7,569 bases of DNA from an uncultured Prevotella sp. GTDB taxonomy: Bacteria; Bacteroidota; Bacteroidia; Bacteroidales; Bacteroidaceae. Made by a program: the position numbers and the translations under genes. The stretch spans positions 1 through 7,569 of the forward strand of contig CALFGU010000139.1 in assembly GCA_937877685.1 (NCBI GenBank), in the 5' to 3' direction. The notes under the pieces were generated by a model. The model saw nothing but the letters and a program-made list of their open reading frames with translations, was not told the origin of the DNA and did no database searches. Each line of letters opens with the position of its first letter. Within the stretch, counting starts at the first letter, position 1. Positions 1 through 6,727 of this stretch are shown one piece after another.

Positions 1-258
1 CCACTGCTCGGGATTGGGCATTTCCTTGGGCGCATAAATAGATTCGCTTTCGTCGCCGAAGCCCCATTCCTTGCCTGTGAAGGTGTTCATACCGTAGTGG
101 AAGAAAGCGTAGAATTCCGTTTCGTTCCACAAAAGCTGACGTTCGCTGGGAACGGGATGACAAGGCGCTGGCGCATTGTCGGGATTGGGTAAGTCATAAT
201 TCTGAGCAAACCCAAGTGCCGGAATTGCCAAACCGACAAAGAATGATTTAATTCTCAT
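1..258 (-). CDS. Alpha-L-fucosidase, GH29 family (N-terminal part, cut by window edge)
   Basis: Only the first 86 codons are present; the gene runs off the window at position 1. The ATG at 258-256 opens a typical secretion signal (MRIKSFFVGLAIPALGFA, probable cleavage before QNYDL), which supports this start. The mature part reads PVPSERQLLWNETEFYAFFHYGMNTFTGKEWGFGDE. This is the characteristic opening of secreted bacterial GH29 fucosidases, where the first barrel strand carries the FxHxGxxTF-type motif (here H54, G56, N58, F60). GH29 enzymes are retaining glycosidases that remove alpha-linked L-fucose from host glycans. The catalytic Asp lies beyond the window, so activity cannot be judged. 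The enzyme is expected in the periplasm or at the cell surface. A Bacteroidetes-type promoter lies about 95 bp upstream. The sialidase gene ends 540 bp upstream on the same strand, which suggests a shared role in stripping capping sugars. Confidence 0.85.
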   Translation of the reverse strand, partial: MRIKSFFVGLAIPALGFAQNYDLPNPDNAPAPCHPVPSERQLLWNETEFYAFFHYGMNTFTGKEWGFGDESESIYAPKEMPNPEQW

Positions 259-351
259 AAGGTTATTATTAAAGTTAGTGTTATTTGAATTCTTAAGCAA
301 GCGACATCATGTTTTCTCAGACAAATCTAAAATCCACAGTATCGCACTATG

Positions 352-383
352 CAAAATTAAAAAAAACTATCAACATTACCAAA
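352..383 (-). promoter_or_regulatory. Bacteroidetes-type promoter for the GH29 gene
   Basis: Read on the minus strand, TTTG (383-380) is followed after exactly 20 bp by TAATTTTG (359-352). This matches the Bacteroidetes housekeeping pattern TTTG-N19/20-TANNTTTG. Transcription would begin near 345, giving a leader of roughly 85-90 nt before the ATG at 258. A second -7-like box, TAGATTTG (329-322), lies downstream. Its best TTTG partner is 22 bp away and overlaps the first -7 box, so it is weaker but could give a second start. No start-site data are available. Confidence 0.6.
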
Positions 384-579
384 TTTATAATTCAGAAAAT
401 CAACTCTCTACACCGCTTTTTTTGAGTGTTCGTTTCTAACAGATTTAGGCAACAACAGAATCGTAGCACAATCAGGAATTTACCTATTACATTGCCCACG
501 TAGGAGAACACACACCCCCACCCTTCGCCCTCACGCTATCCACCCCATATCAGCATGAAGAAAAACTACACCTTAGATG

Positions 580-642
580 CGACGCACAAACCCTTAAACA
601 CGACGCACAAACCCTCAAATTGTACGTCGTAAGTCTCAAACT
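580..642. repeat. Short tandem repeat, 21-bp period, about three units
   Basis: CGACGCACAAACCCTYAAA occurs at 580-598 and again at 601-619, differing only at the Y position. A third, degenerate unit follows in register at 622-642 and matches about 12 of 21 positions. The period is a multiple of three, but no credible reading frame with a start runs through it. It lies well upstream of the GH29 promoter. Function is unknown. Confidence 0.55.
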
Positions 643-739
643 GTGGCGCCCTTCTTAGTGACGCTTCTAAATGCTTGTAAGTCAAGACTAATTACACTTT
701 AAAAAACATGACACCTTAGCGTTCCCCGTTGACCGAGAC

Positions 740-777
740 AAAATAAAAACGCCACACAGCGCAAACCGTGTGGCGTT
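740..777 (-). terminator. Rho-independent terminator of the sialidase gene
   Basis: A perfect 10-bp stem (AACGCCACAC at 748-757 against GTGTGGCGTT at 768-777) encloses a 10-nt loop. On the minus strand the stem is followed directly by a T-rich run (TTTTTATTTT, 749-740). It begins 21 nt after the sialidase stop codon. The other strand lacks a T-run after the stem, so the terminator acts in one direction. It separates the sialidase transcript from the fucosidase gene. Confidence 0.9.
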
Positions 778-798
778 AATTGAGAGATGAGCAATGGG

Positions 799-3700
799 TT
801 AGAAAACTACCTTCTTGCCATTTACGATATACACACCCTTACCAGTTTTCTGCACCTTGCGACCTGAGAGGTCATAGATTGCGGGTGCAGTAGTGCCAAT
901 GGTGAGGTCTGATTCAATTGATGTGGGAACGGTAGATGCAATGGGGAAGAAGGGAGCTTCTTCCGTAAACTTGTAAGCGCCGTTACTTGCCCAGTCAAGA
1001 GAGAAGCGCACGAAGCGCATTACGAAGCCGTCGTACACACCATTTTCTTCATAATATACACCGAGCGTTCCGTCGGGAAGCACTACAGTTGCGCTATAGC
1101 AAGAACCGCGAGGACAGATTGTCTTGGGAGCGCCAAAGGTTTCACCTTCGTCAGTAGAAAGCGCGATACTTACGTTTTCGCGACTACCGCTATTGGGGAG
1201 CGTTTGAAGAGCAATATCCCAAGGATTGCCTTCCACTGTAGAACACCATACCATGTATTCACCGTCACAAGCATTACCTGAAATACCTGTATTGAAACGA
1301 GTCTGTGAGGGATAGTGCCATGTTTCACCATCATCCGAAGTTACGTTGTGGTAATTGTAACCACTTGCGCGCACACTGATTGCGAGGTCGCCATTATTAC
1401 GTTCCAACGTCTTAGGTTCGTCAGCGCTCTTCGTGCCACTTGTACCGCTCACATACCAACTCTGACCGCCGTCCTTACTCATGAAGAAGTAGAAGTTCTG
1501 ACTGTTATCAGCCTCACGGTTTACGAAACTTGAAACAAGCGTTCCGTCACGCTTTTGAAGGGCTGCGCCAGAGCCAGAGAAACCACTCTTCCATGTGTTC
1601 GTCTTGGGGTTATCGCAGTTTGCACCATAGAGATTGTCGGTGTGGTCTACGGGAGTGCTCCACGTTTCTCCGCCATCGTGACTGACAATAGTCTTCCAAC
1701 GAGGAGGTTCTTGCGCAGTACCTGCAAAGAATCCGTGACCGTAAGTTCCCGCACTTGTCATGATACCAATAATATCACCATTATCGCGGTTGGTTACGAT
1801 AGATGCGTCACCGTGTCCGTAATTGCCGCCAGTCTCTGCAGTACCTGCAACAGTTACAGGTTCACTCCAGCTCTTACCATTGTCGTCAGAATACTGAGCA
1901 ACGAGGTAACAGTGACTGGGAAGGTCCGCACCGTGGCCCTTACGGTCGTCAGTGAGAGTCACAAGTCTCGTGCCATCCTTCGTCACAGTAATTGCGGGGA
2001 TGCGGTAATAGCGTGTGCCCTTGTCCATAGGCATAAGCACAGCACCTTCAGAAAGGAAGATAGTGGTGCTGAACTTAGGATCACCATTTGCTTCAGCAAC
2101 CTCTTCATCATTCACCACATATGAAGTAATCTTAGCATCCACGAGATTACCTTCCTTCGCAGTTTCTGCGATGTCATATGTAATCCAGAGGTAGTAGTTA
2201 CCAGGCGCCATTTCTTTTGTGCCAGTGATAGTGAACGTTCCATCTTCTGCAAGGTTTACTGTCTGACCAAATTGTTCGCCATTCTCCTCACGCCAAGTCA
2301 TCTTCTGCTCAGCATCGATGAAAAGTTCGCGAGCATTTGTTGCGAAGTAAGCCTTCACATTTGTAATATCTGACTTGTCTGTACCCGTAAATGCACCCTT
2401 CACGCCTTGGAAAGTAACTGAACCTTGAAGACCACTTACATTAATGGTAGAGCGAATAATGGGTTGGTCAATGTTACCAATACCTGTGCTTGTCTTACCT
2501 TGCACCACAACAGTGTTGGCAAAATTTGCGCCAGCATTGCTTACGTCTACTTCGTCAAACTTCCATAGAGAAGCATTACCTGCTGCTGCTCCCCAACGAA
2601 CGATAACCTTGTTGTCGTCTTGAGCATGGAGTTCGGTGCCATTATCCTTGATTGTAAAGAAATCAAAGGCTTCGTTTACGTTATAAATATAGTTGGGCTC
2701 ATCTACTAAACCAAACTGTGTGCTATTACCCGTGCCGTTTTCTGCAGTGCCGAAATACTTACCGTTATAGTTCTTAATGGCAAGTTTGCCGTCCTCATTT
2801 TCCCAGAAACTCCAGATGTAGTTAGTGGCAAATTCCTTATCACCGAAGCGCAACTTCTGAGCATCTTCATCGTAATAAATCACCTTACCCGCACAATAAC
2901 TTTGTGTGGATGCGCTGGTGATGTAGTACCAATATTCATCACCTTCCGTGCTAACCTTAGGACGTTCGACAACATCAAGTTTCACCTTTACAACAAAGTC
3001 AGTAAGAACCACACCCTTGCTATTAGGCCCCTTAACGTCGAATGCGAGAGAACTCAACTTTTGCTTCTTGGCGCTAATCGTCTTTGGAGTTGTTGAAGAA
3101 GAATACACCATGCCGTTGTCCATCACAATTTCTTGAGCATTGTCGTGACCGTTATTGGCAAAAGTAAAACTGTATTCATAAATCACATAACCCGCAGGCG
3201 CTGTAAGCGTATAGCGACAACTGCTACCACCAGTCATCAACTGCACATTGTTGCCCGCCCAGTTCATGTTGTTAGCGCCACAACCGAAAGTCAGCACAGG
3301 TTCGTCGTTGCTCTTCCAAGTATTGTTCCATGAAGCATTCACTTCACCATTGTTGCGATAGAGATTGCCGTGTTCCTTATCAATAACGTATGTAATTTCT
3401 GCAGGATCCTCTTCAGCATTATTATCTACCTTGTACTTAAGAAGCAACTTGGTAATCATAATACCCTTAGTGCCGTCAGTGTTTTCACCCACCTTGAGGG
3501 TAATCGTTTGCGTTTCAAGTTCAGATGCCTTAACGGTTTGAGCAGTGCCAGTCTGAACGGGACTTGTTGCTGTGCCATCCGCCGTTGTATAAGTAAACGT
3601 GCCGTTGAAACCGCCACCTTCTAATGTGGTTAATTCATATCCCGTGATTAAGAACCCTTTGGGGAGTGAGATGGTGTAAGTGTAACCCGTCTGCAACCAA

Positions 3701-5928
3701 GGACGCTTCTGCGACCATCCCATGGGGTTGACAGTCTTTGTAACACTCTCAACGGTAACTGCGGGAGTGGTGTTTGTAACAAACTTACCATACCAACCGT
3801 CAGAGGTTTGCACATTCTTTGACCACGTAGCCGCACCATTTGCAAACTGATCCAAACCCAAAGTTAAGCTCAACTCGTCGGGGTTTGGCATTTCGTCGGG
3901 TTCGCCTGCGAGTTCAATCAAATACTGACAACCCGAATCGCTACGGTCTTTACCTGTCTGGCCGTTACTCCAGTTATAAACAGGAGTGCCGCTTACAGTC
4001 GTTTGATTCAACTGCACTGTGCCACTGCTGATAATAAAGAGACCAGGAGCATTAGCATAACTTAATTCCCAACCTGCTGATGGTTGAGTAGCAGTAGTTG
4101 TAATCTGCTTGTTGTAAGCCGCTGTAGGAGCAAGGTATGACTTGTCGTGGCGGTTGATAATATCCAACTTGCCATCCTGACGTGCAACGAACTTCCACAT
4201 ACCTGTAGGATAATTGTGGAGGTCACTTCCGACAACACCTGCTCCAGCACCTGTGCTGGTGAGATACTTTTTGTTGCGATTGGGGGTGCTCAACTTATAC
4301 CATATTTCTGCATCTGCAGTGCTGTAAGTAGGCATGGAGAGCGCTTCATTGAGAATTTCGTTGAGCGCATTGGCAAATGCAGTGACTTCATCCTGAGTGA
4401 TGTTTGTCTTTTCCAAAAGTGCGTTCGCTTCAACAACTTTTGCGTCAAACGCGTCCATTGCTGCGACATTGTATTGTCCTGCTTCTTCACCGCGAGTGGC
4501 AATCAATCCGCGAGCAATTACTTGTGTTAACTGATTGCGGAGTGTTGCTTGGTTGTAACGCGCTTCTGCGTCAGCCTCAGAAGTAACGGTATAGGCATTG
4601 CCAGGGAAATTCTTATCCAAAGCCTCCTTCATCAACACCGCCATCTTGGCATAACCAAGACCGCCAAGGTAATTGCTGGGATAGAAATACTTAGTGTTTG
4701 CCACATCGCCGTTAAGATACGGAGTGTAAGTATCTACAAACTCCAAATTGTCCGTAGCATCGGCTGTTGCCAAAGACTTCATATAATCCTTCAATGCTAC
4801 AATGCGATTGGTGTTATTGCTTGCATTGTTTGTTGGGCAAAGCGCCATCAAATAAATCTTTGACGTGGGTGACTTTTCGGCAATTTTATCTACGAGGGCC
4901 TTATAATTAGCCTTCACTGTAGCCATGTCGGTAGTGCCGTTACAATCTTCCGTACCAGTGTAAAGGAAAATGGCCTTCGCTGCATCTTTCTTCACGCCTG
5001 TGTTGGCATAAGTGGCGTCAACAATCTTGCTTGTCGTTGCGATGCTACCGCCATATCCCCAGCCCGTACCGCGATTTTTCACGTTGGGATTGCCAAGGAG
5101 TTCTTGCCATTCGCCATTCTTGATAAATTCATCGCCGAAAACGAGCACGTCTTCACCGCTGATGGGGAGCATGCTGAAATATGTGGCGCGCATGCCGTGA
5201 GAACCTCCGAGGCCACCAGCATTCTGAGCGGTCAATGTGTTTTCGGGATATACGCATGAAACGGTGTAGTCTTCGCCTTCTGCAAGATATTGACAGATAG
5301 TTTCTGCCCACGCCTGGTAAGCGCCTGCTGTGAGGTGGAGATTGTCATAACTCCACGCACCACCGTTCGCAACGCCTGCGAGTTTGTCGTAAAGGTCGAT
5401 GTAAGTAACGCCCTCTGTAGCGTCAGCATACGCCTTGGTGAGTTCATTAGCCTTGAGCCAGGTAGCCTCCACGCGGTTCGATGTGTTGTTCTTGAGAATG
5501 CTGTAGAGGTAAATCTTTGTTTGGGGCGAGCGTGCGTGGATGCGCTGAACGATACTCTTAACGTATGCAAGCACTTGCTCGGGAGAGAAGTTGAGTCCGC
5601 CCGAAGTAGCGATGTCGTTTGTGCCAATCATCATAAACACCTTCTTGGGCTTACCATTGATGTACGATTCAAGGTTATCACTCTGCTCTGTTGAGTAAGT
5701 TCCAGAGTTACCTCGGTTCACGATGGGGAGATACTCACCCGTGTTGGTTACGAACACTTCAGGCCAACAGTGCATATCGGTAATGCTGTTACCGATAAAC
5801 AGGATGTTGTTGCTCGTCACGTTTAGCACCTTAAACGAATCATAGCGATGATTCCTGAAAGGCGCATCGGCAAGGACCGTTGAAACTGCACATAACAGCG
5901 CAACGATGAATGTCGAGATTCTTTTCAT
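799..5928 (-). CDS. Secreted multidomain SGNH esterase-GH33 sialidase fusion
   Basis: A 1709-residue secreted protein. Residues 1-20 are a signal peptide (MKRISTFIVALLCAVSTVLA). Residues 40-215 form an SGNH/GDSL hydrolase with all blocks: Ser48 in GNS, Gly73, Asn104 in GTND, and Asp195/His198 in DNLH. Residues 258-440 are a second SGNH fold without those residues. Residues 446-532 are a helical, FIVAR-like bundle. Residues 538-676 and 995-1126 are related ricin/beta-trefoil-like modules around two related beta-sandwiches (685-835, 843-985). Residues 1138-1290 resemble the BNR-neuraminidase N-terminal domain. The GH33 propeller (about 1295-1660) has YRIP (Arg1309), acid/base Asp1335, Glu1504, Arg1520, Arg1583, nucleophile Tyr1611, and Asp boxes starting at 1347, 1416, 1484, 1530 and 1591. 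The tail 1684-1709 resembles type IX secretion sorting domains. It should release terminal sialic acid from host glycoconjugates; the esterase domain may remove sialate O-acetyl groups first (inference). The start is set by the signal peptide. Confidence 0.93.
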   Translation of the reverse strand: MKRISTFIVALLCAVSTVLADAPFRNHRYDSFKVLNVTSNNILFIGNSITDMHCWPEVFVTNTGEYLPIVNRGNSGTYSTEQSDNLESYINGKPKKVFMMIGTNDIATSGGLNFSPEQVLAYVKSIVQRIHARSPQTKIYLYSILKNNTSNRVEATWLKANELTKAYADATEGVTYIDLYDKLAGVANGGAWSYDNLHLTAGAYQAWAETICQYLAEGEDYTVSCVYPENTLTAQNAGGLGGSHGMRATYFSMLPISGEDVLVFGDEFIKNGEWQELLGNPNVKNRGTGWGYGGSIATTSKIVDATYANTGVKKDAAKAIFLYTGTEDCNGTTDMATVKANYKALVDKIAEKSPTSKIYLMALCPTNNASNNTNRIVALKDYMKSLATADATDNLEFVDTYTPYLNGDVANTKYFYPSNYLGGLGYAKMAVLMKEALDKNFPGNAYTVTSEADAEARYNQATLRNQLTQVIARGLIATRGEEAGQYNVAAMDAFDAKVVEANALLEKTNITQDEVTAFANALNEILNEALSMPTYSTADAEIWYKLSTPNRNKKYLTSTGAGAGVVGSDLHNYPTGMWKFVARQDGKLDIINRHDKSYLAPTAAYNKQITTTATQPSAGWELSYANAPGLFIISSGTVQLNQTTVSGTPVYNWSNGQTGKDRSDSGCQYLIELAGEPDEMPNPDELSLTLGLDQFANGAATWSKNVQTSDGWYGKFVTNTTPAVTVESVTKTVNPMGWSQKRPWLQTGYTYTISLPKGFLITGYELTTLEGGGFNGTFTYTTADGTATSPVQTGTAQTVKASELETQTITLKVGENTDGTKGIMITKLLLKYKVDNNAEEDPAEITYVIDKEHGNLYRNNGEVNASWNNTWKSNDEPVLTFGCGANNMNWAGNNVQLMTGGSSCRYTLTAPAGYVIYEYSFTFANNGHDNAQEIVMDNGMVYSSSTTPKTISAKKQKLSSLAFDVKGPNSKGVVLTDFVVKVKLDVVERPKVSTEGDEYWYYITSASTQSYCAGKVIYYDEDAQKLRFGDKEFATNYIWSFWENEDGKLAIKNYNGKYFGTAENGTGNSTQFGLVDEPNYIYNVNEAFDFFTIKDNGTELHAQDDNKVIVRWGAAAGNASLWKFDEVDVSNAGANFANTVVVQGKTSTGIGNIDQPIIRSTINVSGLQGSVTFQGVKGAFTGTDKSDITNVKAYFATNARELFIDAEQKMTWREENGEQFGQTVNLAEDGTFTITGTKEMAPGNYYLWITYDIAETAKEGNLVDAKITSYVVNDEEVAEANGDPKFSTTIFLSEGAVLMPMDKGTRYYRIPAITVTKDGTRLVTLTDDRKGHGADLPSHCYLVAQYSDDNGKSWSEPVTVAGTAETGGNYGHGDASIVTNRDNGDIIGIMTSAGTYGHGFFAGTAQEPPRWKTIVSHDGGETWSTPVDHTDNLYGANCDNPKTNTWKSGFSGSGAALQKRDGTLVSSFVNREADNSQNFYFFMSKDGGQSWYVSGTSGTKSADEPKTLERNNGDLAISVRASGYNYHNVTSDDGETWHYPSQTRFNTGISGNACDGEYMVWCSTVEGNPWDIALQTLPNSGSRENVSIALSTDEGETFGAPKTICPRGSCYSATVVLPDGTLGVYYEENGVYDGFVMRFVRFSLDWASNGAYKFTEEAPFFPIASTVPTSIESDLTIGTTAPAIYDLSGRKVQKTGKGVYIVNGKKVVF

Positions 5929-5996
5929 AAAAATTAAGATTAGTTAAGGGATAATTTTGCTGTTTCAATTTGGCAGAACGTCTAATGTTGTGACTT

Positions 5997-6011
5997 CAAG
6001 ACGCCATCTTG
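5997..6011. promoter_or_regulatory. Small palindrome at the predicted sialidase transcript start
   Basis: CAAGACGCCATCTTG has perfect 5-bp arms around a 5-nt centre and sits where the sialidase mRNA would begin. It could be a 5' stabilising stem-loop or an operator half-site pair. Nothing else supports a specific role. Confidence 0.3.
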
Positions 6012-6017
6012 CCTTTG

Positions 6018-6048
6018 CAAAAATACGCATAAAATTCGGAATAATTTA
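6018..6048 (-). promoter_or_regulatory. Possible sialidase-gene promoter (-7 box only)
   Basis: On the minus strand TATTTTTG (6025-6018) fits the Bacteroidetes -7 consensus TANNTTTG. It would start transcription near 6010, giving a leader of about 80 nt, similar to the fucosidase gene. The region 20 bp further upstream is A/T-rich (near 6046-6049) but has no TTTG, so the -33 element is poor. An activated promoter, or a different one further upstream, is possible. Confidence 0.4.
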
Positions 6049-6185
6049 TATAAAAAAAGTTAATACAAAAAAATCAGGGATTTACGCCCATCTCCCTCTG
6101 TTTTTCAGGGTATTTTTCCCAACTGACAGGCTCTCGATTTTCCTAAAAAGTTGAGCGATCAAAACAGAAATAGACATTGTGATTC

Positions 6186-6221
6186 TAAAGTTACTAATTC
6201 GGCACCGAGTTAGTAACTTTA
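6186..6221. repeat. 36-bp near-perfect palindrome
   Basis: TAAAGTTACTAA (6186-6197) is matched exactly by TTAGTAACTTTA (6210-6221). The centre continues as TCGG-CA-CCGA after one mismatched pair (T6198/G6209, a wobble if transcribed). Of 18 half-site positions, 16 pair. Neither strand has a T-run after it, so it is not a standard intrinsic terminator. A dimeric regulator or recombinase site, or a structured RNA, are the alternatives. Confidence 0.75.
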
Positions 6222-6359
6222 TCGCTCGAGTTTAAGAGTTTGTAACGCGAGATTGAACCTTGCAGATTTTTAACGCTTTATGTTTTCAGGGTGGGGGAGA
6301 AATGGGGAGGTAAGGAAATGACATTTACATTGACGGTTAAACCCAAATTGATGTTTCAT

Positions 6360-6576
6360 GAAGCTGAAGGCTTCACCGCTCAGTAACCGCGGGCGTTTGA
6401 GCGAAGCGAATACCCCCGGAAATGGGACTATGAAAGAAAGCACCCTGAATGGGTGCCCCAATAATCAGTTTTCCGACTGTTAGGGCACCCATTCAGGGTG
6501 CATCACAAGGTTATCACTTCCGGGGGTGCGCCTCTGGCGTACCCCGCGGTTACTGTGCGGAGACGCCTTCAGCGTC
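6360..6576. repeat. 217-bp multi-hairpin inverted-repeat element (REP/MITE-like)
   Basis: The outer arms 6360-6393 and 6543-6576 are inverted copies matching at 30 of 34 positions. CCCCCGGAA (6413-6421) is mirrored at 6518-6526. The inner arms 6440-6458 and 6483-6501 (GCACCCTGAATGGGTGCCC and its complement) are a perfect 19-bp match around a 24-nt loop. Every arm can also fold on itself: 6360-6374, 6376-6392, 6395-6409 and 6440-6456 on the left, and 6485-6501, 6544-6560 and 6562-6576 on the right. I recall similar GGGTGC/CAGGGTGC hairpin repeats scattered between genes in Bacteroidales, but could not search for copies. There is no transposase and no obvious target duplication. It resembles a non-autonomous repeat or BIME-like mosaic. 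Confidence 0.8.
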
Positions 6577-6727
6577 TTAAATAGGCTTGAACCAAACAAA
6601 TATCACACATGCAACTGCTATATCACCCCTAAACAAGACTATCATATAACTGTTACCCCGTAAAGATTATCATCCCCCCACAGAAGGGGCATGAAACGCG
6701 ACTTTGGTCAACTCCTATATTATTGTA

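Larger units (their letters stand above)
259..798. other. Intergenic spacer between sialidase and fucosidase genes
   Basis: No convincing coding sequence is visible on either strand in this 540-bp stretch. From high to low coordinates it holds the sialidase terminator (740-777), about 90 bp without recognised signals, a 21-bp-period tandem repeat (580-642), about 200 bp of unassigned sequence, the GH29 promoter (352-383) and the GH29 leader (259-345). The part near the GH29 promoter is very A/T-rich, as is usual for Bacteroidetes promoters. Confidence 0.6.
5929..6727. other. Long non-coding region between acyltransferase and sialidase genes
   Basis: Almost 800 bp without a believable gene. 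5929-6060 is the A/T-rich leader and probable promoter zone of the sialidase gene. 6061-6185 has no recognised signal apart from a TTTTCAGGGT word at 6102-6111 that recurs at 6283-6292. 6186-6221 is a near-palindrome. 6290-6308 is G-rich. 6360-6576 is a multi-hairpin inverted-repeat element. 6577-6727 lies downstream of the acyltransferase stop and shows no clear terminator. Confidence 0.6.

Noticed and set aside
1555..2124. 189-codon open frame on the plus strand inside the sialidase domain
   Set aside because: It lies antisense to the conserved GH33 coding sequence, resembles no family I recognise, and has no promoter or plausible protein composition (rich in Thr, Val, Arg and Cys). It is a by-product of the codon usage of the real gene. 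The same applies to the plus-strand frames at 4147-4530 and 5290-5694 and the shifted minus-strand frame at 5232-5627.
5952..5959. TAATTTTG, a -7-like box on the plus strand
   Set aside because: There is no TTTG about 20 bp upstream and no plus-strand gene for it to serve. Such 8-mers are expected by chance in A/T-rich leaders.
5957..6154. 65-codon plus-strand frame upstream of the sialidase gene
   Set aside because: It lies in the leader and promoter zone, is very A/T-rich, shows no family resemblance and has no convincing promoter of its own.
6270..6461. 63-codon minus-strand frame starting in the multi-hairpin element
   Set aside because: Its N-terminal two-thirds is encoded by hairpin arms of the repeat and the rest by non-coding flank. 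Such frames are often annotated as hypothetical proteins because the repeat recurs, but the sequence pattern is one of DNA/RNA pairing, not protein.
6360..6576. Multi-hairpin region considered as tRNA, riboswitch or insertion sequence
   Set aside because: It has no acceptor stem, TPsiC-type loop or known riboswitch core, and no transposase frame or clear target-site duplication at 6359/6577. A repeat element without coding capacity fits better.
6674..6690. CCCC...GGGG stem below the acyltransferase stop, considered as its terminator
   Set aside because: The stem is only four to five pairs and no T-run follows on the minus strand, so it does not meet the standard for an intrinsic terminator.
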